In this document: positions 17,854 through 27,290 of the stretch, piece by piece
Layout: each line of letters starts with the position of its first letter
How positions within the stretch are numbered: the stretch's first letter is position 1
NCBI GenBank assembly: GCA_965267185.1
Contig: OZ253937.1
Span: 682,001 to 746,000, forward strand
From: G965267185 sp965267185
GTDB taxonomy: Bacteria > Pseudomonadota > Alphaproteobacteria > UBA6615
Length of the DNA stretch: 64,000 bases
Direction of reading: 5' to 3'
The notes under the pieces: generated by a model
What the model saw: the letters and a program-made list of their open reading frames with translations, nothing else
Database searches by the model: none
Told to the model about the DNA's origin: nothing
Position numbers and translations under genes: made by a program

Positions 17854-20076
17854 CTAACGCCGCCGCCGCTTTCGGCTCTTGCGCGCCGGACGGGCCGCCT
17901 TTCGAGAGCGACTCGTTTGCCGTTTACCGCCATCCAAAAGGTCAAAAATCGCCGACGACGTCAACCCATCAGCTTCGGCGATCCGCACCTCGACATTGTC
18001 GCCCAATCGGTAAGTTAGGCCGGAATGGGCGCCGTGCAAGGTGTGGGTCGCCGCGTCGAACCGGTAGCGGTCGTCGGGCAGCCGCGACGCCGGTACGAAG
18101 CCGTCGGCGCCGCTGTGGTCCAGCGCTACGAACAACCCGGCGCGGGCGAGCCCGCGGATCACGCCGGTAAACGTATCGCCGATGTGCCGGGCCAGATAGG
18201 CCGCCGCGTAGCGGTCGTTGGCGTCGCGCTCGGCGCTGACGGCGCGGCGCTCGGTCGCGGAAATGTGTTCGCCGGTTTCGGCAAACTTGGCGTCGGCATC
18301 GTCGGTCAGGGCGCCGTCGCCCAGGCGCAAACCACGGATCAGGGCGCGGTGCACCAGAAGGTCGGCATAGCGGCGGATCGGCGAAGTGAAATGCGCATAG
18401 TTACGCAGGCCGAGGCCGAAATGGCCGATATTTTCGGGGTTGTACTCGGCCTGGCTTTGGGAGCGCAGCACCAGCTCATGGACGAGGCGGGCGTGGGGCT
18501 GGTCGGCGATTTTCGATAGCAGCGCATTGAAGTCGGCCGGGCGGAAAATTTTCGCCTTGGGCAACCGAATGCCGAACTCGGCGAGAACTTCGCGCAATTC
18601 CTGGAGTTTCTCGCGGTCGGGTTCGTCGTGGATGCGGAACATTGCCGGCTGCCGCAGGCGGATCAACTCGCGCGCGGCGGCGACGTTTGCCGTGATCATG
18701 AATTCTTCGATCAAACGGTGGCTGTCGAGGCGGGCGACCGGTGCGATCGATTGCACCACGCCCGTGTCGTCGAGAACGACCCGGCGCTCCGGGAGTTCAA
18801 GTTCCAGCGTGCCGCGCTGCTTGCGTTCGCGCGATAGGCTCTCGAAAGCGCCATAGAGATTGTCGAGAACGGTCATCGCGACCGGCGCCTTGCCGCCGCT
18901 GCGCGTTGCCTCGACCTCCTGGTAGGTCAGCCGGGCGGCAGATCTCATCAAGCCACGGCGAAACCGATGGCGGAGCAGCTTACCGTCGCGATCGATCCAA
19001 AGGTCCGCGGCGAGGCAGGCCCGGTCTTCGCCGGGCACCAGCGAACACAGGCCGTTGGACAGGGCCTCGGGCAGCATCGCTACCACGCGGTCGGGAAAAT
19101 ATACCGAGTTGCCGCGGCGGTAGGCCTCCCGGTCGATCGCGTCGCCGGGGCGGACAAACCAGGCAACATCGGCAATGGCGACGGTGAGATGCCAGCCGCC
19201 GGGATTTTCCGCGTCGTCGTCGGGCTCGGCGAACACCGCATCGTCGAAGTCGCGCGCATCGGCGCCATCGATGGTAACCAAGGGGATGTCGCGCAAATCG
19301 GCGCGTTCGCCCAAGTCGGGCGCGGTGGCGCTTTCGGCGGCCTCGACCACCGTGTCGGGAAACTCGAACGGGATGCCGGCGCGATGAATGGCGATCAGGC
19401 TAATCGCCGACGGGGCCGAAGCATCGCCGATCCGTTCGGTGATTTTGACCCGGGCAAGGCCGTTGCGGCGGCCCGGCAGCAGCTCGGCAACGACGATCTC
19501 TCGGTCTTGGGCGCCGCCGCTATCGTTAGCGGAAACAAATAGTTCGTGGCGTGCGCGCCGGTCGGTGGAGGTGACCCGGCCATCATGGCCGGCTTGCCGG
19601 TAGACGCCGATGATATGTTGCGATTGCGTGCCGACACGGCGCATCGGTGTGGCGGTGTAGCCGTCGCCGTTGCGCGGCTGCAGGCGGCAGAGAACGCGCT
19701 CGCCGATCCCGGGGGCGGCCATGTTGCGGGGGCCGGGCCGCAATTCGATGGACGGTAGCGGTTGATCGTTGTCCCACGAGACCGGCCGCACCAGCGGCTC
19801 GCCATCGCTGTCGAGATCGTAGACTTCGAGTACGGTCACCGGCGGCAGCCGGTCGCTCGGCCGCCATTTGCGGCCATTGCCGCGCTCGATCAGTCCCTCG
19901 TCTTCGAGCTGGCGCAGCATAGCGCGCAGTTCAGCCCGTTGGGCGCCCCGCAAACCGAAGGCGCGCGCCATGTCGCGGCGGACCGTGTCGCCGTCATTGT
20001 CGCGGATGTAGGACAGCACGTCGTCACGGCTGGGCAGTCCGTTCGAGCGAGAGTGTTTTTTGTCGTGGGCGGTCAA
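17854..20076 (-). CDS. rnr: Ribonuclease R
   Basis: RNase R is a processive 3'-5' exonuclease that degrades structured RNA. The 740-aa product has an N-terminal winged-helix/cold-shock region (about 1-220) and the RNB catalytic domain with TIDGADARDFDDAVF (active-site aspartates). It also has RGNSVYFPDRVVAMLPEALSNGLCSL, the HFGLGLRNYAHFTSPIRRYADLLVHR block, an S1 domain (GDTFTGVIRGLARAGLFVAL) and a short arginine/lysine-rich tail. The start is TTG, 6 bp after the topA stop, with no strong ribosome site, suggesting coupling to topA translation. Confidence 0.95.
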   Translation of the reverse strand: MTAHDKKHSRSNGLPSRDDVLSYIRDNDGDTVRRDMARAFGLRGAQRAELRAMLRQLEDEGLIERGNGRKWRPSDRLPPVTVLEVYDLDSDGEPLVRPVSWDNDQPLPSIELRPGPRNMAAPGIGERVLCRLQPRNGDGYTATPMRRVGTQSQHIIGVYRQAGHDGRVTSTDRRARHELFVSANDSGGAQDREIVVAELLPGRRNGLARVKITERIGDASAPSAISLIAIHRAGIPFEFPDTVVEAAESATAPDLGERADLRDIPLVTIDGADARDFDDAVFAEPDDDAENPGGWHLTVAIADVAWFVRPGDAIDREAYRRGNSVYFPDRVVAMLPEALSNGLCSLVPGEDRACLAADLWIDRDGKLLRHRFRRGLMRSAARLTYQEVEATRSGGKAPVAMTVLDNLYGAFESLSRERKQRGTLELELPERRVVLDDTGVVQSIAPVARLDSHRLIEEFMITANVAAARELIRLRQPAMFRIHDEPDREKLQELREVLAEFGIRLPKAKIFRPADFNALLSKIADQPHARLVHELVLRSQSQAEYNPENIGHFGLGLRNYAHFTSPIRRYADLLVHRALIRGLRLGDGALTDDADAKFAETGEHISATERRAVSAERDANDRYAAAYLARHIGDTFTGVIRGLARAGLFVALDHSGADGFVPASRLPDDRYRFDAATHTLHGAHSGLTYRLGDNVEVRIAEADGLTSSAIFDLLDGGKRQTSRSRKAARPARKSRKRRRR

Positions 20077-20082
20077 GCCGTT

Positions 20083-22773
20083 TTACGAAGCCTCGGCGTC
20101 GGCGGTCGAGGCGGCTTTCTTAGCGGCAGGCTTCTTGGCTGTCTTCTTTTTTGCGGCGGGCTTCTTCTTCGCTGCCGCCTTCTTCTTAGCCGCCGGTTTT
20201 TTCTTCGCGGCAGGTTTTTTGCCCTTCTTGCCCTTCGCCACGCGCGCAGCGATCAGTTCAACGGCGTCGCTCAAGGTCAAAGCATCCAGGTCACGGTCGC
20301 CGGGTATGGTCGCGTTGGTCTTGCCGTGTTTGACGTAAGGGCCGTAGCGGCCGTCGTAGATCGCCACGGGCTTACCATCCTCGGGATGTTCGCCCAGTTC
20401 GCGCATGGGCTTGGCGCGGCCGCCGCGTGCTTTGCCTTTCTCCGCGATCAGTGTGACGGCGTGGTTCAGGCCGATGGTGAGCACGTCACGCGGCTCCGAC
20501 AGTGAGGCATAGGTGGTGCCGTGTTTGACGTAGGGGCCAAACCGGCCGAGACCGGCCTGGATCACCTTACCGTCTTCCGGGTGATCGCCGATATCGCGCG
20601 GCAGCGCCAAAAGCTTCAACGCCATTTCGAGGTCGACTTCCGACGAAGGAATTCCCTTGGGGATCGAACTGCGCTTGGGCTTCGGCGCTTTCTTGTCTTC
20701 CGGATCGGCTTCGCCGATTTGTAAATAAAGACCATAGGGACCGCGGCGCAGCGTTACCTCCAGCCCGGTTTCCGGGTCGGTGCCCAGCACCCGCGGGCCA
20801 TTTGCCAGTTCAGCATCCTCGTCCTCGCCATCGACGGCGAGTTTGCGGGTGTATCGGCAGTCGGGATAGTTGGCGCAACCGACGAACGGACCATGCCGGC
20901 CGAGGCGCAAACCGAGGCGGCCCTCCTTGCAGGCCGGGCACAGGCGGGGATCGGTGCCGTCTTCACGGGGCGGAAAAAAGTGCGGCCCCAGCTCTTCGTC
21001 GAGGGCGTCCAGCACCGCGCGGACGCGCAACTCTTTGGTGCCGTCGACGGCGGCGGAAAAGTCCCGCCAGAAATCGCGTAACACCTGCTTCCAGTCGATA
21101 CGCCCGTCGGAGATGTCGTCGAGCTGTTCTTCGAGCTGGGCGGTGAAGTCGTACTGGATGTACTTATTGAAAAAGCTGGTGAGGAAACTGGTGACCAGCC
21201 GTCCCCGGTCGTCGGGCACAAAGCGTTTACGGTCGAGCTCCACATAGTTGCGGTCTTGCAGCACCTGCAGGGTTGAGGCGTAGGTCGACGGCCGTCCGAT
21301 GCCCAGTTCCTCGAGTTTTTTGACCAGGCTGGCTTCAGTGAAGCGTGGCGGCGGCTGGGTGAAATGCTGGTTGGGGACGATCTCTTTCTGGGCCGCCGCT
21401 TCGCCTTCGTTCAAAACCGGCAGGCGGCGTTCTTCATCGTCGTCCTCGGCTGCTGCGCCGTTTCCGTTACTGGCCGGGTCGTCGCGGTCTTCACGGTAAA
21501 CCTTGAGAAAGCCGTCGAAGGCGATGGTGGAACCGGTCGCCCGTAGGGTGATCTTATGGTCGGCGGACTCCACGTCGACGGCGACCCGGTCGATCTCGGC
21601 CTCGCTCATCGACGAGGCGACGGTGCGCTGCCAGATGAGTTCGTAGAGACGGAATTCGTCCTTGCTGAGCACCGAGTTCAGCTCCGGCGGGCGGCGCATC
21701 AGCGATGTCGGCCGGATTGCCTCATGGGCCTCCTGCGCGTTCTTTGCCTTGGTGCGGAAGATTCGCGGCTTATCGGGCAGGTAGGCCTCGCCGTAGTCGG
21801 CGTCGATCAATTCGCGGGTTTCCGTCACGGCCTGCTGGCTCAGGGTAATGCTGTCGGTCCGCATATAGGTGATCAGACCGACGGTTTCGCCACCGATGTC
21901 GGCGCCTTCGTAGAGCCGTTGCGCAGTCCGCATGGTGTGGGTCGCGCTGAAGCCCAGCTTGCGCGAGGCTTCTTGCTGCAGAGTCGACGTGGTGAAGGGC
22001 GGTTGCGGGTTGCGCTTGGTCCGCTTTTTCTCGACCGTGGCGATCTTGAGCGATTGTTCTGTAATCGCAGCGTGGGCGGCCTGCGCGGCTTGTTCGTTGG
22101 CGAGATCGTAGCGGTCGAGCCGTTCGCCGTTCAGGTGAGTGAGCCGGGCGGTGAAGAGCTCGTTGCGCGGACTTTCCAGAGTGGCTTCCACCGTCCAGTA
22201 CTCGCGCGGTTTGAAGACTTCGATTTCCGCTTCGCGCTCGCAGATCAGCCGCAAGGCGACCGATTGCACGCGGCCCGCCGACCGCGACCCGGGCAGCTTG
22301 CGCCACAGCACCGGCGACAGGGTAAAGCCTACCAGATAGTCCAGCGCGCGCCGGGCGAGATAGGCCTCGACCAGTTCGCTGTTGAGCTCACGCGGATGGA
22401 CGAAGGCGTCCTTGATGGCGCCTTCGGTAATTTCGTTGAAGACAACGCGCTTAACATCGATGCCGTCGAGCAGGTTGCGGTCGCGCAGGATCTGTTCGAT
22501 GTGCCACGAAATCGCCTCGCCCTCGCGGTCCGGGTCGGTGGCGAGGTAGAGCGTCTCGGCGCCCTTCAGCGCCTTAACGATTTCCTTCAGCGGCTTTTCC
22601 GATTTGTCGCCGACTTCCCATGCCATCGAGAAGTCTTCGGCCGGCTGTACCGAGCCGTCCTTGGCCGGCAGGTCGCGCACATGGCCGTAGGAGGCGAGCA
22701 CCGTGTACTCGTCGCCGAGGTACTTGTTTATCGTTTTCGCCTTTGACGGCGATTCAACAACTACGACATGCAT
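20083..22773 (-). CDS. topA: DNA topoisomerase I
   Basis: Type IA topoisomerase (896 aa) that relaxes negative supercoils. The Toprim domain (VVVVESPSKAKTINKYLG, then DPDREGEAISWH), the catalytic tyrosine Y303 in GLITYMRTDS and the KLPGSRSAGRVQS strand-passage block are all present. One zinc finger follows (CPACKEG...GCANYPDC), then topoisomerase C-terminal repeats (KHGTTYASL, GRYGPYVKHGK). The last 50 residues are a lysine/alanine-rich KKPAAKKK tail, histone H1-like, as in many actinobacterial and alphaproteobacterial TopAs. It sits between dprA and rnr in the conserved operon. Confidence 0.97.
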   Translation of the reverse strand: MHVVVVESPSKAKTINKYLGDEYTVLASYGHVRDLPAKDGSVQPAEDFSMAWEVGDKSEKPLKEIVKALKGAETLYLATDPDREGEAISWHIEQILRDRNLLDGIDVKRVVFNEITEGAIKDAFVHPRELNSELVEAYLARRALDYLVGFTLSPVLWRKLPGSRSAGRVQSVALRLICEREAEIEVFKPREYWTVEATLESPRNELFTARLTHLNGERLDRYDLANEQAAQAAHAAITEQSLKIATVEKKRTKRNPQPPFTTSTLQQEASRKLGFSATHTMRTAQRLYEGADIGGETVGLITYMRTDSITLSQQAVTETRELIDADYGEAYLPDKPRIFRTKAKNAQEAHEAIRPTSLMRRPPELNSVLSKDEFRLYELIWQRTVASSMSEAEIDRVAVDVESADHKITLRATGSTIAFDGFLKVYREDRDDPASNGNGAAAEDDDEERRLPVLNEGEAAAQKEIVPNQHFTQPPPRFTEASLVKKLEELGIGRPSTYASTLQVLQDRNYVELDRKRFVPDDRGRLVTSFLTSFFNKYIQYDFTAQLEEQLDDISDGRIDWKQVLRDFWRDFSAAVDGTKELRVRAVLDALDEELGPHFFPPREDGTDPRLCPACKEGRLGLRLGRHGPFVGCANYPDCRYTRKLAVDGEDEDAELANGPRVLGTDPETGLEVTLRRGPYGLYLQIGEADPEDKKAPKPKRSSIPKGIPSSEVDLEMALKLLALPRDIGDHPEDGKVIQAGLGRFGPYVKHGTTYASLSEPRDVLTIGLNHAVTLIAEKGKARGGRAKPMRELGEHPEDGKPVAIYDGRYGPYVKHGKTNATIPGDRDLDALTLSDAVELIAARVAKGKKGKKPAAKKKPAAKKKAAAKKKPAAKKKTAKKPAAKKAASTADAEAS

Positions 22774-22831
22774 GGGATTCTTATCGCCCGTAAACCTGCT
22801 TCAAAGGAAACCGGATTGCTTAAAATACCCT

Positions 22832-23962
22832 TTAAATTGCGGCGATCCGGTTGCCTGGCTGCCGCTCGATGAGGCCAGCCAGCTCCATTTCCAGCAGTAC
22901 CGTATGAACGACAGGGGCGGTTACTTGGCACTGCCGAACGATTTCGTCAACCGTGACAGGCGTTGGCGAAAGACACGCGGCGATCGCGTTGCGGGCCGAT
23001 GAGAGGCTGTCGTCTTCGCCGTTGTGGAGCCCCTCGAACAGGTTGGCGGTGGCCGATTCCGGGCGCGGAAGGTCGGCGAGCATCGGCGCCAGTCCGCCGC
23101 GAATATCGGCAACCGATTCGGTCAATGTGGCGCCGTCGCGGATTAGCCGGTTGGTGCCGCGACTGCGCGGATCGAGCGGCGAGCCCGGCACGGCGAACAC
23201 TTCGCGGCCCTGTTCGAGCGCGAGTCGCGCCGTAATCAGCGAGCCCGACCGGGCGGCCGCCTCGACCACGACGACGCCCAGGCTCAACCCAGAGATAATC
23301 CGGTTGCGCCGGGGAAAGTGCGCGGCTTGCGGACGCCGGCCCAAGGGCAGCTCGCTGATCACCGCGCCGGTGGCGCAAATCTCTTCATAGAGTTCCTCGT
23401 GTTCGGGCGGGTAGATGATATCGACGCCGCCGGCCATCACCGCGACCGTCGTGCCATTCGCATCGAGGGCGCCGCGATGAGCCGCGCCGTCGATGCCGCG
23501 TGCCAGCCCGGAAACGACGACGTAGCGTTTATCTTCCGTTGCGTCGCTGAGTTCACCGGCCAGCCGCTGCGCCAGATTGCGCCCATTGGTCGAGGCATTA
23601 CGCGCGCCGACAATGGCGACGGCCGGTTGGTTTAACAATTCAGCATCGCCGCGTACGGTGAGAACCGGCGGGGCGTCGTCGATCGCCGCCAGCGAAGCCG
23701 GGTAAGCCGTTTCGCCGAGGGTTAGCAGCCGCGCGCCGACTTGGTCTATCGCTTCGAGTTCTTCATCAGCCTCGCCGGCAGGACAGATTTTAATGGCACG
23801 GCCGCCGCTACGCCGTGCTAAGTCCGGCAGCGCATCGAGCGCCGCGCCGGCTGATCCGTAGTGGTCGAGCAACTGGCGATACGTGATCGGCCCGACATTC
23901 TCGGAGCGGAAAAGGCGCAACCGGTTACGGCGTTCGTCGCTTGTAATCTCAGCGTTCAACAC
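22832..23962 (-). CDS. dprA: DNA-processing protein DprA (Smf)
   Basis: DprA loads RecA on incoming single-stranded DNA during transformation. The 376-aa product has an N-terminal SAM-like segment, a Rossmann core with VAIVGARNASTNGRNLAQRLAGEL and VVSGLARGIDGAAHRGALD, and a GVDIIYPPEHEELYEEI loop. A C-terminal winged-helix (TVDEIVRQCQVTAPVVHTVLLEMELAGLIERQPG) completes it. The start is GTG. Position between plsY and topA is the conserved alphaproteobacterial arrangement. Confidence 0.94.
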   Translation of the reverse strand: MLNAEITSDERRNRLRLFRSENVGPITYRQLLDHYGSAGAALDALPDLARRSGGRAIKICPAGEADEELEAIDQVGARLLTLGETAYPASLAAIDDAPPVLTVRGDAELLNQPAVAIVGARNASTNGRNLAQRLAGELSDATEDKRYVVVSGLARGIDGAAHRGALDANGTTVAVMAGGVDIIYPPEHEELYEEICATGAVISELPLGRRPQAAHFPRRNRIISGLSLGVVVVEAAARSGSLITARLALEQGREVFAVPGSPLDPRSRGTNRLIRDGATLTESVADIRGGLAPMLADLPRPESATANLFEGLHNGEDDSLSSARNAIAACLSPTPVTVDEIVRQCQVTAPVVHTVLLEMELAGLIERQPGNRIAAI

Positions 23963-24001
23963 GGCACCGATCCTGCGCCGTGCGGCTGCGGTAGGTCAAT
24001 C

Positions 24002-24691
24002 TTAGCCGGTGCCCGACGAACTTAGTTTGATCCGGCTTTCCCCGCCGGTAATCAGGCGCCGGATATTGCCCGCATGTTTGGCCCATACCAGGATCGCCAG
24101 GAAGATCGCGATGCTCGAGACTTGCGGCGAGGCGAGAAACCACCCAAACACCGGCGCTAACGCGACGGATATCAGCGCGGCCAGCGAGGAATAGCGGAAG
24201 ATGAACGCGACGATCAGCCACGCGGCGATGGTCGCGAGGCCGACCTCCCAGGAAAGGCCGAGCATCACGCCGAGCATGGTGGCGACGCCTTTGCCGCCGC
24301 GAAAGCCGAGCCAGATCGGGAACATATGGCCGAGCACCACGGCGATCGCGGTGAAAAAGGCAATGTCGGGGCCGAAATAGAAGGCCGGCACCCAGGCGGC
24401 GAGGAAACCCTTGCCGCCGTCGAGTAGCAGCGTCGCCGCTGCGAGGCCTTTGCCGCTGGTGCGCAACACGTTGGTGGCGCCGATATTGCCCGAGCCTTTC
24501 TGGCGGATGTCGCCGGCGCCGGCTAGGCGCGTAAGGATCAGGCCGAAGGGAATGGAGCCGAGCAGATAGGCGCCGCCGATCCACGGTAAGAATATCTGCC
24601 AGCCATAGACGACGTTTTTCCAATCGGGAATGTTGAACGCCGCTTGAAACCTAAGCCAGTGAAATTGGATCAGGTTCGCACCATCTTCCAT
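24002..24691 (-). CDS. plsY: Glycerol-3-phosphate acyltransferase PlsY
   Basis: Inner-membrane enzyme that transfers acyl groups from acyl-phosphate to glycerol-3-phosphate. The 229-aa product has the PlsY signatures YLLGSIPFGLILTRL, GSGNIGATNVLR, LDGGKGFLA and HMFPIWLGFRGGKGVAT, with about five membrane segments. The start is ATG (MEDGANLIQFHW), 23 bp after pyrC. It adds about 35 residues before the first family strand, including an extra tryptophan-rich stretch, so a later start cannot be excluded. A much longer frame extends into pyrC and is not used. Confidence 0.92.
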   Translation of the reverse strand: MEDGANLIQFHWLRFQAAFNIPDWKNVVYGWQIFLPWIGGAYLLGSIPFGLILTRLAGAGDIRQKGSGNIGATNVLRTSGKGLAAATLLLDGGKGFLAAWVPAFYFGPDIAFFTAIAVVLGHMFPIWLGFRGGKGVATMLGVMLGLSWEVGLATIAAWLIVAFIFRYSSLAALISVALAPVFGWFLASPQVSSIAIFLAILVWAKHAGNIRRLITGGESRIKLSSSGTG

Positions 24692-24714
24692 GTTCGCGTC
24701 AGGCCTTCTGCCAA

Positions 24715-26022
24715 TTACGCCGCTGCGGAAAAGATAGTGCGGCCGTCGACGACGGTGCGCAAGACTTGGCCTTGCACCAGCCGCCCGTCGAAGGGAGAGT
24801 TTTTCGATTTCGAGACGAAGGCGTCGGGCTCGATGCGGGCGGGCCGGTCGGGATCGAACACGATGAGGTCGGCGGGCCCACCGACGGTCAGCCGACCCAC
24901 CGGCAGGCCGAGAATATCCGCCGGCTTGCATGTCACCCGGGCCAGCGCCTCGGGTAAATTCAAATGGCCGTTGTGGCGCAGCTCGAGAGTGAGCTGCAGC
25001 AGCGTCTCCAGACCGACCGCGCCAAACTCGGCTTGTTCGAAGGGCAGGCGCTTGGAGTCCTGATCTTGCGGTGCGTGATCGGAGGCGATGCAGTCGATGG
25101 TGCCGTCCGCCAGACCGGCGACGATGGCCTGACGGTCGTCCTCGCGGCGCAAGGGGGGCGACAGCTTGGCGAAGGTCCGGTATTCGCCAACTGCGAGTTC
25201 GTTCAGCGCGAAGTAGGGCGGGGCGGTATCGCAAGTGACGTTGAGCCCCGCAGCCTTGGCCTCGGCGATGGCGCCAACCGCGGCGGCGGTCGACACGTGC
25301 GAGGCGTGGTAGCGCCCGCCGGTCATCTCGACCAGTTTGAGATCGCGCTGCAGCATGATGATTTCGGCTTCCGACGGAATGCCCGGCAGGCCCAGGCGGG
25401 TCGATAGTTCGCCCGATTGCATCACGCCGCCTTGCGCCAATACCGGCTCTTCGGGATGCTGCATGATCACGCCATCATAGGCTTGCGCATATTTAAGCGC
25501 GCGCGACAGCACCTTTGCGTTGGTGATGGTGCGGCGGCCATCGGTGAACATCACCGCGCCGGCCTGCTTGAGCAGGCCCATCTCGACCAACTCGTCGCTG
25601 TCGCCGCCGCGGGTCACGGTGGCGTGGGCGAACACTTTGATCAGCTTCACCTCGCGGGCGCGCCGGGCGATGAACTCGAGCACCGAGACCTCGTCGATCG
25701 CCGGCTTGGTGTTGGGCAGCGCCACGACCGTGGTCACACCGCCGGCCGCGGCGGCGCGGCTGCCGCTTTCCAGATCTTCCTTATGCTCGGCGCCGGGTTC
25801 GCACAGATCGGCGCGGATATCGACCAGCCCCGGTGCGAGAATGGCGCCACGACAGTCGATCTGAATGGCGCTTTCCGGAATGCCGTCGCCGAAAATACCC
25901 GGCCCGATCGCGGCAATCGCCTCGCCGTCGGTCAGCAGGCCGCCGGTATCGGCGGCAGGGGCGTCGAGGCCCGAGGCCGGATCGATAACGCGGGCGTTGG
26001 TGTAGGCGACGCGGGCGCTCAC
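24715..26022 (-). CDS. pyrC: Dihydroorotase-like protein lacking metal ligands (pseudo-DHOase, PyrC')
   Basis: A 435-aa amidohydrolase-fold protein of the dihydroorotase family, coupled to pyrB by a GTGA overlap. Family blocks are clear (EPGAEHKEDLESGSRAAAAGG, TRLGLPGIPSEAEIIML, HASHVSTAAAV, CIASDHAPQDQDSKRLPF). The first metal and substrate motif, normally D-x-H-x-H-x-R, reads DIRADLC at residues 68-74: both histidines and the arginine are replaced (R70, D72, C74). Catalysis is therefore unlikely. Inactive homologues in Pseudomonas serve as a structural partner of aspartate carbamoyltransferase; I infer the same here, which requires a true dihydroorotase elsewhere. Confidence 0.88.
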   Translation of the reverse strand: MSARVAYTNARVIDPASGLDAPAADTGGLLTDGEAIAAIGPGIFGDGIPESAIQIDCRGAILAPGLVDIRADLCEPGAEHKEDLESGSRAAAAGGVTTVVALPNTKPAIDEVSVLEFIARRAREVKLIKVFAHATVTRGGDSDELVEMGLLKQAGAVMFTDGRRTITNAKVLSRALKYAQAYDGVIMQHPEEPVLAQGGVMQSGELSTRLGLPGIPSEAEIIMLQRDLKLVEMTGGRYHASHVSTAAAVGAIAEAKAAGLNVTCDTAPPYFALNELAVGEYRTFAKLSPPLRREDDRQAIVAGLADGTIDCIASDHAPQDQDSKRLPFEQAEFGAVGLETLLQLTLELRHNGHLNLPEALARVTCKPADILGLPVGRLTVGGPADLIVFDPDRPARIEPDAFVSKSKNSPFDGRLVQGQVLRTVVDGRTIFSAAA

Positions 26023-27218
26023 GCGGCGCTCCGCTCATCGCTGCTGGAAAGGGTATCGCGGGTCAGCACGTCGAGGCAGGCCATGCGCACGGCGACGCCC
26101 ATCTCGACTTGTTCGTGGATGACCGACCGGTCGATATCGTCGGCGACGGCCGAATCGATCTCGACCCCGCGGTTCATCGGCCCCGGATGCATGATTAGCG
26201 CGTCGGGTTTGGCGTGGCTCAGCTTTTCGTAGTCGAGACCGTAGAAATGAAAGTACTCGTGCACCGACGGGACAAACGAACCTTCCATGCGTTCGCGTTG
26301 CAGACGCAGCATCATCACGATGTCGCAATCGGCGAGCCCGGCGCGCATATCGTGGAACACCTCGACGCCGAGCCGCTCCATCGCCGTTGGGATCAGCGTC
26401 GGCGGGGCGATCACCCGTACCCGCGCGCCCATGGTCTGCAGCAGATAGATATTCGAGCGGGCAACCCGGCTGTGGGCGACATCGCCGCACAAGGCGACCA
26501 GCAGGCCTTGCAAATGGCCCTTGCGGCGGCGGATGGTCAGCGCATCGAGCAGGGCCTGGGTGGGATGCTCATGGCTGCCATCGCCGGCGTTGATCACCGA
26601 GCAGTTGACCTTTTCCGACAGCAGCTGCACCGCCCCGGCATGGGGGTGGCGGACGACCAGGGCGTCGGCGTGCATGGCGTTCAAGGTCACCGCAGTATCG
26701 ATCACCGTCTCGCCCTTCTTGATCGAACTCGACGCCACCGCGATGTTGATCACATCGGCGCCGAGGCGTTTCCCGGCGAGTTCGAAGCTGGTGCGCGTGC
26801 GCGTCGACTCTTCGAAAAACAGATTGATGACGGTTTTGCCTTCCAGCAGAGACAGTTTGCGGTCGGCGGTCCGGTTGCGTTCGGCGTAGCTATCCGACAG
26901 GTCGAGCAGGTAAGTGATTTCGTCGGGGGAGAGGTCCTGGATGCCGAGAAGGTGCCGGTGGTCGAAATTCACGTCAGGCAGGCTCGGTTCGGCGCCATTG
27001 TTGGCCGGAGGTGCGCCGGGGACGACGAAATCGTCGACCGACAGATCGACCCCCAACCGGTGCGATTCGGCCAACACGGCCTGTACCTGTGAGGCGTTGG
27101 GCTCCCACTGACCGGCCTCCATGCGCGAGATCGTGGCCTGGGTGGTCCCCATCAGGCTGGCGAGCTCGGTTTGGGTGATATTGAGTTTTTCACGAATTAT
27201 GCGTAGCGGTGTCGTCAT
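26019..27218 (-). CDS. pyrB: Aspartate carbamoyltransferase with N-terminal XRE-type helix-turn-helix
   Basis: PyrB joins carbamoyl phosphate and aspartate, the first committed step of pyrimidine synthesis. The catalytic part (about residues 85-399) is complete: FFEESTRTRTSFELAGKRLGA with the carbamoyl-phosphate loop at 138-143, HPTQALLDAL, CGDVAHSRVARSN, MLRLQRERM and HPGPMNRGVEID. Residues 5-58 form an extra HTH (IREKLNITQTELASLMGTTQATISRMEAGQWEP), followed by a Pro/Asn-rich linker. The frame is open throughout. Only an internal GTG at codon 84, without a ribosome site, could give a separate enzyme. ACGAGG lies very close to the ATG and abuts an operator-like palindrome, so self-regulation is possible. 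Confidence 0.9.
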   Translation of the reverse strand: MTTPLRIIREKLNITQTELASLMGTTQATISRMEAGQWEPNASQVQAVLAESHRLGVDLSVDDFVVPGAPPANNGAEPSLPDVNFDHRHLLGIQDLSPDEITYLLDLSDSYAERNRTADRKLSLLEGKTVINLFFEESTRTRTSFELAGKRLGADVINIAVASSSIKKGETVIDTAVTLNAMHADALVVRHPHAGAVQLLSEKVNCSVINAGDGSHEHPTQALLDALTIRRRKGHLQGLLVALCGDVAHSRVARSNIYLLQTMGARVRVIAPPTLIPTAMERLGVEVFHDMRAGLADCDIVMMLRLQRERMEGSFVPSVHEYFHFYGLDYEKLSHAKPDALIMHPGPMNRGVEIDSAVADDIDRSVIHEQVEMGVAVRMACLDVLTRDTLSSSDERSAA

Positions 27219-27223
27219 GGCCT

Positions 27224-27247
27224 CGTATATATACGTTTTCGTATATA
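27224..27247. promoter_or_regulatory. Operator-like palindrome cluster at the pyrB start
   Basis: CGTATATATACG at 27224-27235 is a perfect palindrome. It overlaps TATATACG-TTTT-CGTATATA at 27228-27247, a second perfect inverted repeat. Three CGTATATA half-sites thus end six bases before the pyrB ATG and would cover its ribosome site and probable -10 region. This is a good binding site for a dimeric XRE-type protein, plausibly the HTH of PyrB itself. Confidence 0.6.
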
Positions 27248-27290
27248 GTTAAAAGCCCTTATTTTCCATTTATGGGGATAGAATTATACT

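Noticed and set aside
20083..20250. Lysine/alanine-rich repeats as a separate low-complexity gene
   Set aside because: They are in frame with topA and form its basic C-terminal tail, a known variation.
24691..25234. Long N-terminal extension of plsY into pyrC
   Set aside because: The extra residues are arginine/alanine-rich out-of-frame pyrC sequence; the family pattern begins after the ATG at 24691.
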